From the NCBI RefSeq assembly GCF_004379255.2, contig NC_056046.1:11160001-11224000 (forward strand): 64,000 nt of DNA, written 5' to 3'. Both the position numbers and the translations under genes were made by a program. Every line of letters begins with the position of its first letter. Position 1 is the stretch's first letter. The DNA comes from Salvia splendens. Its lineage: Eukaryota > Streptophyta > Magnoliopsida > Lamiales > Lamiaceae. Below the pieces are notes generated by a model. It made no database searches. It was not told the DNA's origin and was given only the letters and a program-made list of their open reading frames with translations. Positions 1 to 9,240 of this stretch are shown here, piece after piece.

Positions 1-117
1 TTCTAAAGCATCTTCGAGGTCGAGCTGCACACCAATTTCCCTGCTAATGCGATCGGAAACGATCAGACCCGCATTGGTGACGTCTCGCATCACTACCTCA
101 TTCTCCCAAGCAACCAT
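1..117 (-). CDS. NUP155: Nucleoporin NUP155, N-terminal piece (partial)
   Basis: The minus strand reads 39 codons from an ATG at 117 to the window edge, starting MVAWENEVVMRDVTNAG and reaching LDLEDALE. This matches the start of plant NUP155 proteins, which carry VMR-VT-AG and QLDLEEALE at the same places. An in-frame TAG lies nine bases before the ATG, so the start is fixed. In the family, NUP155 is a large inner-ring scaffold of the nuclear pore complex, with an N-terminal beta-propeller and a C-terminal helical solenoid; only the leader before the propeller is visible. The rest of the gene lies left of the window. Identification rests on a short stretch, but the match is continuous. Confidence 0.8.
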   Translation of the reverse strand, partial: MVAWENEVVMRDVTNAGLIVSDRISREIGVQLDLEDALE

Positions 118-641
118 CTTCAACTAGAAACGAAGTAATTCGAACTATTTAACCAAATCCCTTTGACTACGACCGTGAGAGGTTATGAAATCAAGTTGAA
201 AATTAGGCCTTGAAAAGCAACACTGCAAATTCAAGCCCTAGATGGGCTAGTATGGAATATTCTGTGGACTGAGGGGAAATGAAGCAAGTTATTTAATTTT
301 CTGGTGTGAAGAGAAATTGGAAAGGGGGGATTTAGGAGGTGGGTTTTTGGAGGGATTAGCGAATTAGGGTTTTTGGCTTTGGCGGTCGAATTAAGCTACT
401 TTCAAAACCAAACGAGAAAATTGAATTGAATCTCATTGGATTATTCCGATTTATTGGAAAATAGTTTTCGTAATTTTAGAATATACTCCTACCAATTTTA
501 TTATTTCTACCACATACCAAAAGACTCGGTGAGGTGAAATAAATTTTAGCCTGTGATTAATTTTTCATAATAAATTTATAATTTGTGTTTGCTTGATATG
601 CATTGACAAGAAAATTGAAAGATGAATAAAATAAATTTTTT
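118..641. other. NUP155 upstream region
   Basis: This stretch holds the likely 5' untranslated region and promoter of the NUP155-like gene on the minus strand, then AT-rich DNA. No ORF with family features and no clear TATA box could be assigned. Confidence 0.5.
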
Positions 642-1637
642 GGTTATGTTTGTTTGCCGTAAAATTAATGCTTTTAAGGAAAATAAATGATTATGATTTT
701 TGGGAATATGATTTTAAAGAATAAGATTTCTGAGATTTTTTATTCCAAGGAATGTGAATTCTATAAATATAATTCTAGGGAAATATGATTATTGTGTTTG
801 AAAATATGTAGGGATTATGTTACTATAATTTTTATTTACTTAAAATAATCAAATATATTGAAAGTTCTACAAAAGACATGATAAAAGATTATTAAAAAAA
901 ATTGATTGCATTAAAATTAAAAATAGATATAAAAATAATGGTACTATAAAATAATTTAGAAATACTCAACGTTAAAAAATTATACATACAACTTAGTTTC
1001 AAATATATGCCAAAGAATCATGGGAGAGTCTTTAAATTAAACAAAGCTTGATTTCAAAAATAAATACAATAGCAAATGAAAAACATACAAAAGAAAATAT
1101 TTAATTGATAAAAATAGAGAACAAAATTGAAAAATAGCAAAATTTTGCTCTCTGCAATATATATAGAGAAGAAAAGAGGCGAAATTATGAAATTCAAGCT
1201 GCCTAGAATATGCTCGCGGCATTATATATGGTCAATTCAACAAGAAACTTGTACTAATAAATTATTCATACGATCGATATGAATTTGCATATTATAACAC
1301 ATGTACATTATAGTAGTAGTATATAATTGATTGAGAACTTAATTTAGATAAATCACTCTTAGCAAGTGATTGAAGTTTTGGAGCAATCAAACGACTGACA
1401 TCAAAGACAAAAATTGCAAAAAAAATGAATTGAGAAAAGAAGTTTAACATGAATCACAAGAAGAGAGACTAATATAGACGAATAAGATATTAGAGCGTTC
1501 TTTTTTTTTGCAACTTAGCCCCTCTGAAATTAATTGCAGTGTCTCAAACACAAAAATTTAATACTAGTTTGGAATCATATTACTTTCTGCATTTGGTTAC
1601 TTTCACATACTATAATCCTTATCAAACAAACGGGCCC
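642..1637. mobile_element. Possible Tourist-like (PIF/Harbinger) element, decayed
   Basis: The left end GGTTATGTTTGTTTGCC aligns without gaps with the reverse complement of the right end, GGGCCCGTTTGTTTGA. The flanks are TTT and TTA, an imperfect version of the three-base duplication of this superfamily. The interior is AT-rich with no coding signal. The imperfect ends make this tentative. Confidence 0.35.
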
Positions 1638-1950
1638 TTAATGCTTAAATGTATTTAAAGAAACTTGTATCTAAATAAGGACCTCGCCCTACAACAACAA
1701 ACGCCACAAGGATGAAGAAATCGGTGAAGGTTTGCGCAGACGATGCAAAATCAAAATAATTTGCATAAAAAATTATTCTAGTTCATTCAAAAGATTTAGT
1801 TGCTAGCGAATAAATCATCGTAGCTCGACCCCTCCAACATGATATCGAAGAATTCCATATCATTGCCCAAAGATGGAAGTCCATAGTAGCTCTCAAGCCT
1901 ACATGTATCATTGAGAAAGTAGGATGTATAGTCTGAGAAAAAGCTGGAGT

Positions 1951-2283
1951 TGTAGAAATTGTAAAACTAAACATATATCAAATCAATTCTCAATATAGAG
2001 AAGATATAAAGAGATGAGAGGAAAAGATATTTTTATTGATCAGAATTATGAATTCAATTCAAAGAGAAATAGCTAGCTACTTATTTATACTATGGCCGGA
2101 AGAGCTAAGACGTAGCTAGAGTGCATAAGGGTGCATGGAGTTGATCACAGACGATTAACTCTCTTTTAACTAACTACTAACTAACTAACTGCCAGCTCAT
2201 CATTGAAGATCTTCTTCTCTAAATCATCGAGTCTTCTTCATTTCATTGTTTTCATGCAGCTATTTATTTCTTCACTTTCAACA
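1951..2283 (-). repeat. Copia element 3' LTR
   Basis: Left copy of the 333-bp LTR; in element orientation it is the 3' LTR. It contains a run of TAACTAAC repeats near 2165-2190 and a reversed TATAAATA box near 2082-2090. It differs from the partner LTR at about two positions (for example near 2096 and 2269). Confidence 0.93.
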
Positions 2284-2290
2284 CCCCCCT

Positions 2291-5200
2291 TCAAGATGGA
2301 CAATATAGGCTTTTAAAGTTCATCTTGTCCAACATTCCTTGGAAGGCAGCAACTCCCAAAGGCTTGGTAAATATGTCAGCCAACTGCAAAGTGTTTCGAA
2401 TATGCATAGGTTTAATAATCCCATCCAAGTACTTCTCTCTGACTGTATGGCAGTCTATTTCAATATGTTTTGTTCGTTCATGGAAGACTGGGTTGGAGCA
2501 GATATGAACCGCAGCTTGGTTGTCACAATACAGAGGGATAGCTTTACTTATTTTGACTCCGAAGTCTGCCAAAATGGTGGAAGCCCATACTACTTCACAG
2601 CAAGCTTGAGCCATTGCTCTATATTCAGCTTCGGCTGAGGATCTTGATATAGTGTGTTGCTTCTTAGCTCTCCATGATATCAAAGAAGTTCCTAGAAATA
2701 GGCAATACCCTGTCATTGATCTCCTAGTATCCGGACAAGCTGCCCAATCAGCATCCGAGAATATGCTCAAAGAAGATTCTGATTTCCTGGAATAGAACAA
2801 TCCATGTCCCGGTGTTCCTTTCACATACCTCAATATTTTCTCAGCTGCTATCCAATGTTCCTCACAAGGTTTAGATACGTATTGACTGAGTTTATGGACA
2901 GCAAAGGTTATGTCTGGTCTTGTGATGCACAAATATAGAAGTCTCCCAATTAATCTTCTATATTTTGAAGACTCTTTCATTGTTTCTCCTGCATCTTGTC
3001 CCAGTTGTTTTGAGGGATCCATAGGAACTGAAGATGGCTTACAGCCTAGAAGACCAGCATCTCTCAACAGATCCATGGCATACTTTCTTTGAGAAACAAG
3101 AGTACCATCTTTACTTCTAGCAATTTCCAATCCCAGAAAATATTTAGGAATGCTCAAGTCTTTGAACTTGAAATATTGAGCTAAAAATTCTTTGAAGTTA
3201 TCAATCTCCTTTCTGTCATCTGTGGCTATTAATATGTCATCTACATAAACCACTATACCAAAGAATCTTGCACCATCTTTCTTGAAGAAGAATGAATGGT
3301 CTGAGGCTGACTGTTGAAGTCCAAATCCACTCAATACTTGAGATAGCTTTAAGTACCATTGCCTTGAAGCTTGTTTAAGACCATATAAAGATTTCTTGAG
3401 TCTACAAACAAGTCTAGTTCCTGGTTCACAGTCGACCCCCTCAACAGACAGCCCAGGAGGTATGTTCATATAGATTTCCTCTTCTAAGTCTCCATATAAA
3501 AAGGCATTATTTATATCAAGATGACTGAGTTCCCAATTATGTATTGCTGCTAGTGCTAGCATAAACTTCACAGTAGTGAGTTTAGCTACAGGAGAAAAAG
3601 TGTCTAGAAAGTCTACACCTTCCAATTGTGTATAGCCTTTAGCAACTAGCCTTGCCTTATATCGTTCTACTGTTCCATCAGCATGAAACTTCACTTTGAA
3701 AACCCATTTGCAATCAATAGGTTCTTTCCCAGGTGGTAAAGCTGTGATAAACCAAGTTTCTGTCTTTTTGAGAGCATTTAGTTCATCTTGAATAGCTAGA
3801 TGCCATTCTGGAATAGGAGCTGCCTGAGCATAGCTGGCTGGCTCAAACACTGCAGTCATCAGAATGACATATCGAAGGTATTCTGGGGATAGTTTTGATA
3901 ATGTGAAGTAGGAAGAAATTGGGTATGGAGTAGTGGAAGAAACTGAGTTACATAAGTAATCAGTTAGATGAGCTGGTGGTGTAATTGTTCTGCCAGCCCT
4001 GGTGGTGATGGAAGAGGTTGATTGCTGGTTAATTTCTGAAGAAGAAGATGGATTATTGGATGAAGAAGGCTCTTTATTATGTGCGGCTGAAAGATTGTGT
4101 GAGGCTGATGTTGGGAAATCAGGGAAATTTGATGTAGTGAGGTGTGAGTATGGAAAAATGTCCTCATGAAAGACAACATTGCGAGTAATGATTTCTTGCA
4201 TGCTGTCAATCTCAAGGAGTTTGTACCCTTTATATCCAGGTGGATACCCCAAAAATATGCACTTAGAAGCTCTTGGTGAGAACTTGTCTCTGCCTCTAGT
4301 AAGGGTTGAAGCATAGCACAAACAGCCAAACACTTTCAAATGGGAATATGAAGGTTCTTTATTGTATAGGATATGAAATGGTGTAGTGTTATGAGGTAAA
4401 ACAGAAGATGGAGTTCGGTTTATTAGGTATGCTGCTGTGAGAATGCAGTCTCCCCAGAAAGTGTTAGGTAAATGGGATTGAAAGAGAAGACTTCTTGCAA
4501 CATTTAGAAGGTGTTGGTGTTTTCTCTCCACTCTAGCATTTTGTTGTGGAGTTTCCACACAAGAGTGTTGGTGAATGGTTCCAAAAGGAGTGTATATGGA
4601 GGGTATAAGAAATTCTGGGGCATTATCGGTTCTGATCATTTTGATCTTTTTATTGAACTGAGTGTGGATTGTGTTAAAGAATTGGATGAGAATGTCTTTA
4701 ACATCAGATTTGTGTTTCATGAGGAAAATCCAAACAAATCTGGAAGCATCATCAACAATGGTAAGGAAGTATGTAAAGCCCTGTGATGTGCAAGGATTAA
4801 AAGGACCCCAAACATCACAATGTATCAAATCAAAAGGAGCATCTGCTATAGAGTTGGAAGATTGAAAGCTGAGGTGTTTTTGTTTGGCCATAGGGCAGAT
4901 ATCACAAACAGATAAGCTTTTATTTGGCAAATGCAAAATGTCAGAAATACATTTGAGTTTATTTATGGAAGGATGGCCTAGTCTCATATGCCAAGTATCA
5001 ACAGAAACAATGGCATTTACAGCAGATACAGTAGGAATGATACCAGAATCAACAATGAGTGTGTAAAGATTTCCAACACGTTTACCCTTCCCAATCAAAG
5101 TCCCCTGTGAAGTTTCCTGAATTGTGAGTGAATCATGAGTAAAATTCACAACACAAGGTAAAGAAGATGTTAAGGAACTGACTGAGATAAGATTGAAAGT

Positions 5201-6646
5201 GAAGGAAGGAACACAAAGGACAGAGGAAAGAGTTATTGAAGAAGTGAGATTAATGGTGCCTATGTGTGTCACAGTGGCTGTTTCACCATTAGGCAAATTC
5301 ACAAAAGTCTCATTAACAGGGGAAGATGAATCAAACAATGATAGATTGCAGCATACATGGTGTGTGGCACCAGTATCAATTAGCCAAGAATTAGGAGCAG
5401 TAACATTAGCTACAAAGGGAGTGAAAGAGAATGTACCATCAAAGTGAGGTGATTGTGAAGTTGGAACTTGAGGTGATGAGGTGGATGAATGTATGAGTGC
5501 GGCAGAGATGTTTTCTGGTGGAGCTGAAGTGGATTGGGGAGAGGAAGACATGCCAAGCTGAGACTGCAGTAAAGCCATGAGATGTTGGCATTGCTCCATG
5601 GTTGAATGTATAGAACCTGCTGTAACAGAGGAATTTGTAGCATTGTTAGTGAATTGTTTATCACTATAATCAGCAAAGTTATCCTCCACCAAATTCACTG
5701 ATTTAGGTTGCATAGAATCTCTAAATGTAGGTTTTCCTCTGCCTCTTCCAAAACTAGGTGGAAAACCATGTAGGACAAAGCATCGATCAATAGTGTGATT
5801 TGTTTTTCCACAGTGAGTACATAATCTGCCTCTGCCATAGGATGAGGAAGCTGCATTTGCAGCAAACAATTGTTCACTTGAAGAATGAGAAGGAGAAATA
5901 TAGGCTTGATCAATATTTCGTTGTCTTTCTTCCTGCACAACCATGGAGAAGACCTTTGACAGTGATGGTAAAGGTACCATAGAGAGGATTGTAGATCGGA
6001 TTTGAGAAAAAGATGGATTAAGGCCAATGAGGAATTGCATTGTGCAATCCTCCTCTTGAGAAATCTGCCATCGCCGAGCGCTATTGCAACGGCAATTGGA
6101 GCATGTACACCAAGCAATCGGCTGGAAATGCTTAAATTCATCCCAGACTATTCTCAGATTAGTAAAATAAGAGCTAACATCATTCTGACCTTGTGTGAGA
6201 TTCATGATTTGCTGTCGAAGTTGATAGGATCTAGCAGAATCAGATTGAGAAAAGCGATCACGTAGATCCAGCCATATTTCATAGGCATTCTCCAGATACA
6301 TTATGCTGGAACATATCTGTGGTGAAATCGAGTTTCGTAGCCATGAAACTATCATGCTGTTGCATCGAATCCATGCCGGAAGGAGAAGATGATCATCATC
6401 CGGTCGAAGAAGAGTACCATTGACGAAAGGTAGTTTATTCTTAGCTAGAAGAGCTGTAGTCACAGATCTACTCCAATTGATGTAGTTTGATCCGGTTAAA
6501 ACCTGAGGCACAAGCTGCAAACTAGGATTGTCGCTTGGATGAAGGTAATATGGACTGGAATTGTCCTCCAAAGTAGAATTGTTTGATGATTCGCTGCTTC
6601 CAGCGTTGCCGGAGTTAGCGGCGTTGCCGCCATTGCCGCGAGCCAT
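2291..6646 (-). CDS. Copia gag-pol polyprotein (1451 aa)
   Basis: The first ATG in frame is at 6646 and the stop is seven bases inside the left LTR border. Domains in order: Copia-type N-terminal and gag helical region (to about residue 260); a CCHC zinc knuckle, CTHCGKTNHTIDRC (about 275-295); an aspartic protease with WLIDTGATHHVC (about 430); an integrase with HHCC zinc finger (MRLGHPS then CDICPMAK) and a core with IHCDVWGPF, IRTDNAPEF and a downstream glutamate in QQNARVERK; reverse transcriptase with YVDDILI (about 1120); and RNase H with SDADWA and SSAEAEYRA. These are the usual enzymes for copying element RNA and inserting the DNA copy. The order integrase before reverse transcriptase defines Copia. 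Length and an unbroken frame fit a complete polyprotein. Confidence 0.96.
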   Translation of the reverse strand: MARGNGGNAANSGNAGSSESSNNSTLEDNSSPYYLHPSDNPSLQLVPQVLTGSNYINWSRSVTTALLAKNKLPFVNGTLLRPDDDHLLLPAWIRCNSMIVSWLRNSISPQICSSIMYLENAYEIWLDLRDRFSQSDSARSYQLRQQIMNLTQGQNDVSSYFTNLRIVWDEFKHFQPIAWCTCSNCRCNSARRWQISQEEDCTMQFLIGLNPSFSQIRSTILSMVPLPSLSKVFSMVVQEERQRNIDQAYISPSHSSSEQLFAANAASSSYGRGRLCTHCGKTNHTIDRCFVLHGFPPSFGRGRGKPTFRDSMQPKSVNLVEDNFADYSDKQFTNNATNSSVTAGSIHSTMEQCQHLMALLQSQLGMSSSPQSTSAPPENISAALIHSSTSSPQVPTSQSPHFDGTFSFTPFVANVTAPNSWLIDTGATHHVCCNLSLFDSSSPVNETFVNLPNGETATVTHIGTINLTSSITLSSVLCVPSFTFNLISVSSLTSSLPCVVNFTHDSLTIQETSQGTLIGKGKRVGNLYTLIVDSGIIPTVSAVNAIVSVDTWHMRLGHPSINKLKCISDILHLPNKSLSVCDICPMAKQKHLSFQSSNSIADAPFDLIHCDVWGPFNPCTSQGFTYFLTIVDDASRFVWIFLMKHKSDVKDILIQFFNTIHTQFNKKIKMIRTDNAPEFLIPSIYTPFGTIHQHSCVETPQQNARVERKHQHLLNVARSLLFQSHLPNTFWGDCILTAAYLINRTPSSVLPHNTTPFHILYNKEPSYSHLKVFGCLCYASTLTRGRDKFSPRASKCIFLGYPPGYKGYKLLEIDSMQEIITRNVVFHEDIFPYSHLTTSNFPDFPTSASHNLSAAHNKEPSSSNNPSSSSEINQQSTSSITTRAGRTITPPAHLTDYLCNSVSSTTPYPISSYFTLSKLSPEYLRYVILMTAVFEPASYAQAAPIPEWHLAIQDELNALKKTETWFITALPPGKEPIDCKWVFKVKFHADGTVERYKARLVAKGYTQLEGVDFLDTFSPVAKLTTVKFMLALAAIHNWELSHLDINNAFLYGDLEEEIYMNIPPGLSVEGVDCEPGTRLVCRLKKSLYGLKQASRQWYLKLSQVLSGFGLQQSASDHSFFFKKDGARFFGIVVYVDDILIATDDRKEIDNFKEFLAQYFKFKDLSIPKYFLGLEIARSKDGTLVSQRKYAMDLLRDAGLLGCKPSSVPMDPSKQLGQDAGETMKESSKYRRLIGRLLYLCITRPDITFAVHKLSQYVSKPCEEHWIAAEKILRYVKGTPGHGLFYSRKSESSLSIFSDADWAACPDTRRSMTGYCLFLGTSLISWRAKKQHTISRSSAEAEYRAMAQACCEVVWASTILADFGVKISKAIPLYCDNQAAVHICSNPVFHERTKHIEIDCHTVREKYLDGIIKPMHIRNTLQLADIFTKPLGVAAFQGMLDKMNFKSLYCPS

Positions 6647-6684
6647 CACAGAAACAAAGATAGAATGCGGAATTTAAAAGATGT

Positions 6685-6696
6685 TCTCTGATACCA
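6685..6696 (-). other. Primer-binding site (initiator tRNA-Met)
   Basis: On the minus strand the bases directly inside the right LTR read ATGGTATCAGAG. They are complementary to the 3' end of plant initiator tRNA-Met, the usual minus-strand primer of Copia elements. Confidence 0.85.
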
Positions 6697-7029
6697 TGTA
6701 GAAATTGTAAAACTAAACATATATCAAATCAATTCTCAATATAGAGAAGATATAAAGAGATGAGAGGAAAAGATATTTTTATTGATCAGAATTATGAATT
6801 CAATTCAAAGAGAAATAGCTAGCTACTTATTTATACTATGGCTGGAAGAGCTAAGACGTAGCTAGAGTGCATAAGGGTGCATGGAGTTGATCACAGACGA
6901 TTAACTCTCTTTTAACTAACTACTAACTAACTAACTGCCAGCTCATCATTGAAGATCTTCTTCTCTAAATCATCGAGTCTTCTTCATTTCATTGTTTTCA
7001 TGCAGCTATTTATTTCGTCACTTTCAACA
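6697..7029 (-). repeat. Copia element 5' LTR
   Basis: Right copy of the 333-bp LTR, the 5' LTR in element orientation. A TATAAATA-like box on the minus strand near 6828-6836 is the likely promoter of the genomic RNA. Confidence 0.93.
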
Positions 7030-7425
7030 GGAGTCATGCGGTATTTGTCCAAATGAGTTCGTCTCTTGTTCCAACATAGGATCACCACTAATGAGAGGTG
7101 AAAAAGATGCTTCTCCGATGACGTTGGTCTCTGCGCCAAACACAAAGCCATCATCTGGCTCTGATTCAATCATGACACCATTAATCTGTTGCCCGATGTA
7201 GTTTTGAGTTAACAATATATTTTCAGGCACGAACATGCTGACCGAAACTTGCATGCTAGGTTGCAGTGCAGACATAGAGTAGCTCTCAAGCCCACGTGCG
7301 TTGTTGGAAAAGTAAGTTGTCACCATAATCACCAGTACCAGTGAAAGGTGGAACAGACGCTTCTCCAATTGTGTTTGTAGCTTCTATGAGTGTCACGCCT
7401 GCCTTTTTTCGTGCCCTTTTAGATT

Positions 7426-7981
7426 CTGAAATGTTGTGAAATAAGTGAAACACGTCGTGTCATGTTCTTGCTTAGACAATCTCGTTAGTTAAAGTGTTTT
7501 TGATCGTGGTGTTGTGTGAACGGCTTTGTGTTGAATCATATTTTGTTGTGAGATACAATATCTCAAATGAGGTTTTGTACATTTATATACACAGTCAAAT
7601 TTAATTTAATTATATATTTAAGTGCCTGGAATAACACCAAGACACTCATTAAGTTTTGTACGAGTTCAAATTATAATATATTAAAGTTACAATTTGAATT
7701 TAATAATCTTTATTCTTAAAGATTATTTATTCTGACTCAATTTCGTATTGTATAAAATAATTTAAATACTTTTACCAGTTGGGCCTAAACAAAATAAAAC
7801 ACCAAGTCCCAACTCACTCTACCTCACTTTGTCCTTTCCCTTATTTAAGCATCTCCACTAATTAAGAAAACTAAATTTAGTAATGAGTGAAAGTGATTTT
7901 CACTTTTCAATAACGTACGCATCATTAGATACCTAAACCAAAGTCAATTGTGATTAGGTGACAACCATATTTTAAAAGCCA
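7426..7981. other. Intergenic DNA
   Basis: AT-rich sequence between the decayed gene fragment and the GC-rich MITE. If the fragment is read as a last exon, part of this may be its former intron. I see no further exon, RNA gene or repeat border. Confidence 0.4.
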
Positions 7982-8586
7982 TAAGGCCATCCACAATAGG
8001 CGCCCAGCGACCGCCCAGCCGAGCGCCGGCGCTGGGCGATCTATTGCAGCCGCCCAGCGGGCGATTGGAGAGAGAAACCGCGCAGCGCTGGGCGGTCGCG
8101 TGGCGCTGGGCGGTGCGCTGGGCGGTCCGTTCGGCGCTATTGCAGCGCCCGGATCGCCCAGCGCACCGCCTAGCGCGAAAAAATAATTTTTTTTTTCGAA
8201 ACACTATATATACGCGCTTTGTTCGTCATTTTCATTCGCACCACTTGTTTTAACGAGTATTCGTCTTTTTTTTATTATTGTATTTTTTTTTAATTAATGT
8301 ACTTTTTAAATTATTGTATTTTTTTAAATTTTAATAGTATTATTAAACTTTTCCCGTATATGTCTCGTAAATTAAATTTCGCATATTGTGTGATTGTTAA
8401 TTATTTCATTTTGTATATATTTGTTAATAGTGATGTAGATATTAGTGGCTAGGCTATGGCTGGGCTATTGCTAGGCTATTTGCTTGTTTTGATGATGTGG
8501 CAGGAGGATTTTTAGTGCTGCTGATGTGGCAGTGGCTGGGCTATGGCTGAGCTATTGCTGGGCTATTCCTATTGTGGATGGCCTAA
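7982..8586. mobile_element. PIF/Harbinger-type MITE, GC-rich
   Basis: A 599-bp element (7985-8583) is bounded by perfect 16-bp inverted ends, GGCCATCCACAATAGG and its complement, and flanked by TAA on both sides, the three-base duplication typical of PIF/Harbinger. The left third is very GC-rich and made of short variants of CGCCCAGCG. The right end is made of variants of GCTGGGCTATT, and the middle is AT-rich. There is no transposase, so it needs a partner element. Confidence 0.85.
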
Positions 8587-8860
8587 GGCACGGACGGCGT
8601 TGGAGTGCGTCGCAAGAAATATTTAATTTAAGATAATTGTTTCCATTAAATAATGAAGTGTTCAACTACATTTCAAAAGTCCACTTTTGTTCTCGGTCTC
8701 AAATATTAAAATATGAAGTAAACATCAATTACCAGTACTATATCTTAAAGTATAAATTAGTGTTTTTCATTCCATTTTCAAAGGTTCTTGTCAGTCATCA
8801 ATGTAAATTTGTAGAAAGTTAACGCATTTTAGCAGTCATGAGATGTTTTGTGTAGCAATG

Positions 8861-9210
8861 TGTTAAGAGCACAATTCTCTTAACGAAGAAATCCTGCGAT
8901 TACACTCGCAACACACCAATTCGGCGCCCCGAACGTTGGGGTCGGCGGCTCAATTCGTGGCTGGCGCGGAGAACTTCCTCCGTCGGCAGTCTTCAAGGTT
9001 TGATAAGGAGTATTGCACAAGTAATGCGGGAATATTATTTCTTCATTCAATGAATAAAAAGATAACAACCTAGCCCTATTTATAATACTAGAATACTAGC
9101 TTAGGGAACAAGAAAACAAGATATGAAAATATACTATGAATCAAAAGATATGGGGAATAAAAAGATAACTAAATATTTGGGGAATCCTAAGATATAGGAG
9201 GATCGTAACA
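8861..9210 (-). repeat. Gypsy-like element 3' LTR
   Basis: Left 350-bp LTR copy, with imperfect internal palindrome TTAAGAGCACAATTCTCTTAA at its edge (8862-8882). Confidence 0.9.
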
Positions 9211-9240
9211 ACTCCCCCACGGTTAAAATCCACCTTGTTC

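Larger units (their letters stand above)
1946..7034 (-). mobile_element. Copia LTR retrotransposon, apparently full length
   Basis: Two 333-bp LTRs (1951-2283 and 6697-7029) begin TG and end CA and are flanked by the direct duplication GGAGT (1946-1950 and 7030-7034). The element is read on the minus strand. Next to the right LTR is a primer-binding site, TGGTATCAGAG, matching initiator tRNA-Met. Next to the left LTR is a purine run, GAAGGGGGG. One uninterrupted gag-pol frame fills the interior. Only about two substitutions separate the LTRs by eye, so the insertion is young. All parts needed for autonomous movement appear present; activity is not shown. Confidence 0.95.
1796..7425 (-). pseudogene. 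Decayed C-terminal gene fragment split by a Copia element
   Basis: A minus-strand reading frame enters at 7425, after a splice-acceptor-like TTTCAG, runs to 7030, is cut by the Copia element (1951-7029), and resumes at 1950 to a TAA at 1796-1798. If one copy of the five-base duplication GGAGT is ignored, the frame passes straight over the insertion, giving GQIPHDS before it and SFFSDYTSY after it. The tail is acidic (GNDMEFFDIMLEGSSYDDLF), as in some transcription-factor activation regions, but I do not recognise the family. The fragment contains a degenerate internal duplication: IGEAS and LESY motifs each occur twice. A two-base loss near 7290 in the first copy, compared with the second, breaks the frame. 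The gene was therefore probably already damaged before the element arrived. Upstream exons were not found. Confidence 0.6.

Noticed and set aside
3964..6265. Several frames of 60-148 codons on both strands
   Set aside because: Shadows of the Copia polyprotein, which reads through the same bases without a stop.
8880..9068. 62-residue frame repeated at 10814-11002
   Set aside because: It lies wholly inside the LTRs and is repeated only because the LTRs are. No sign of translation.
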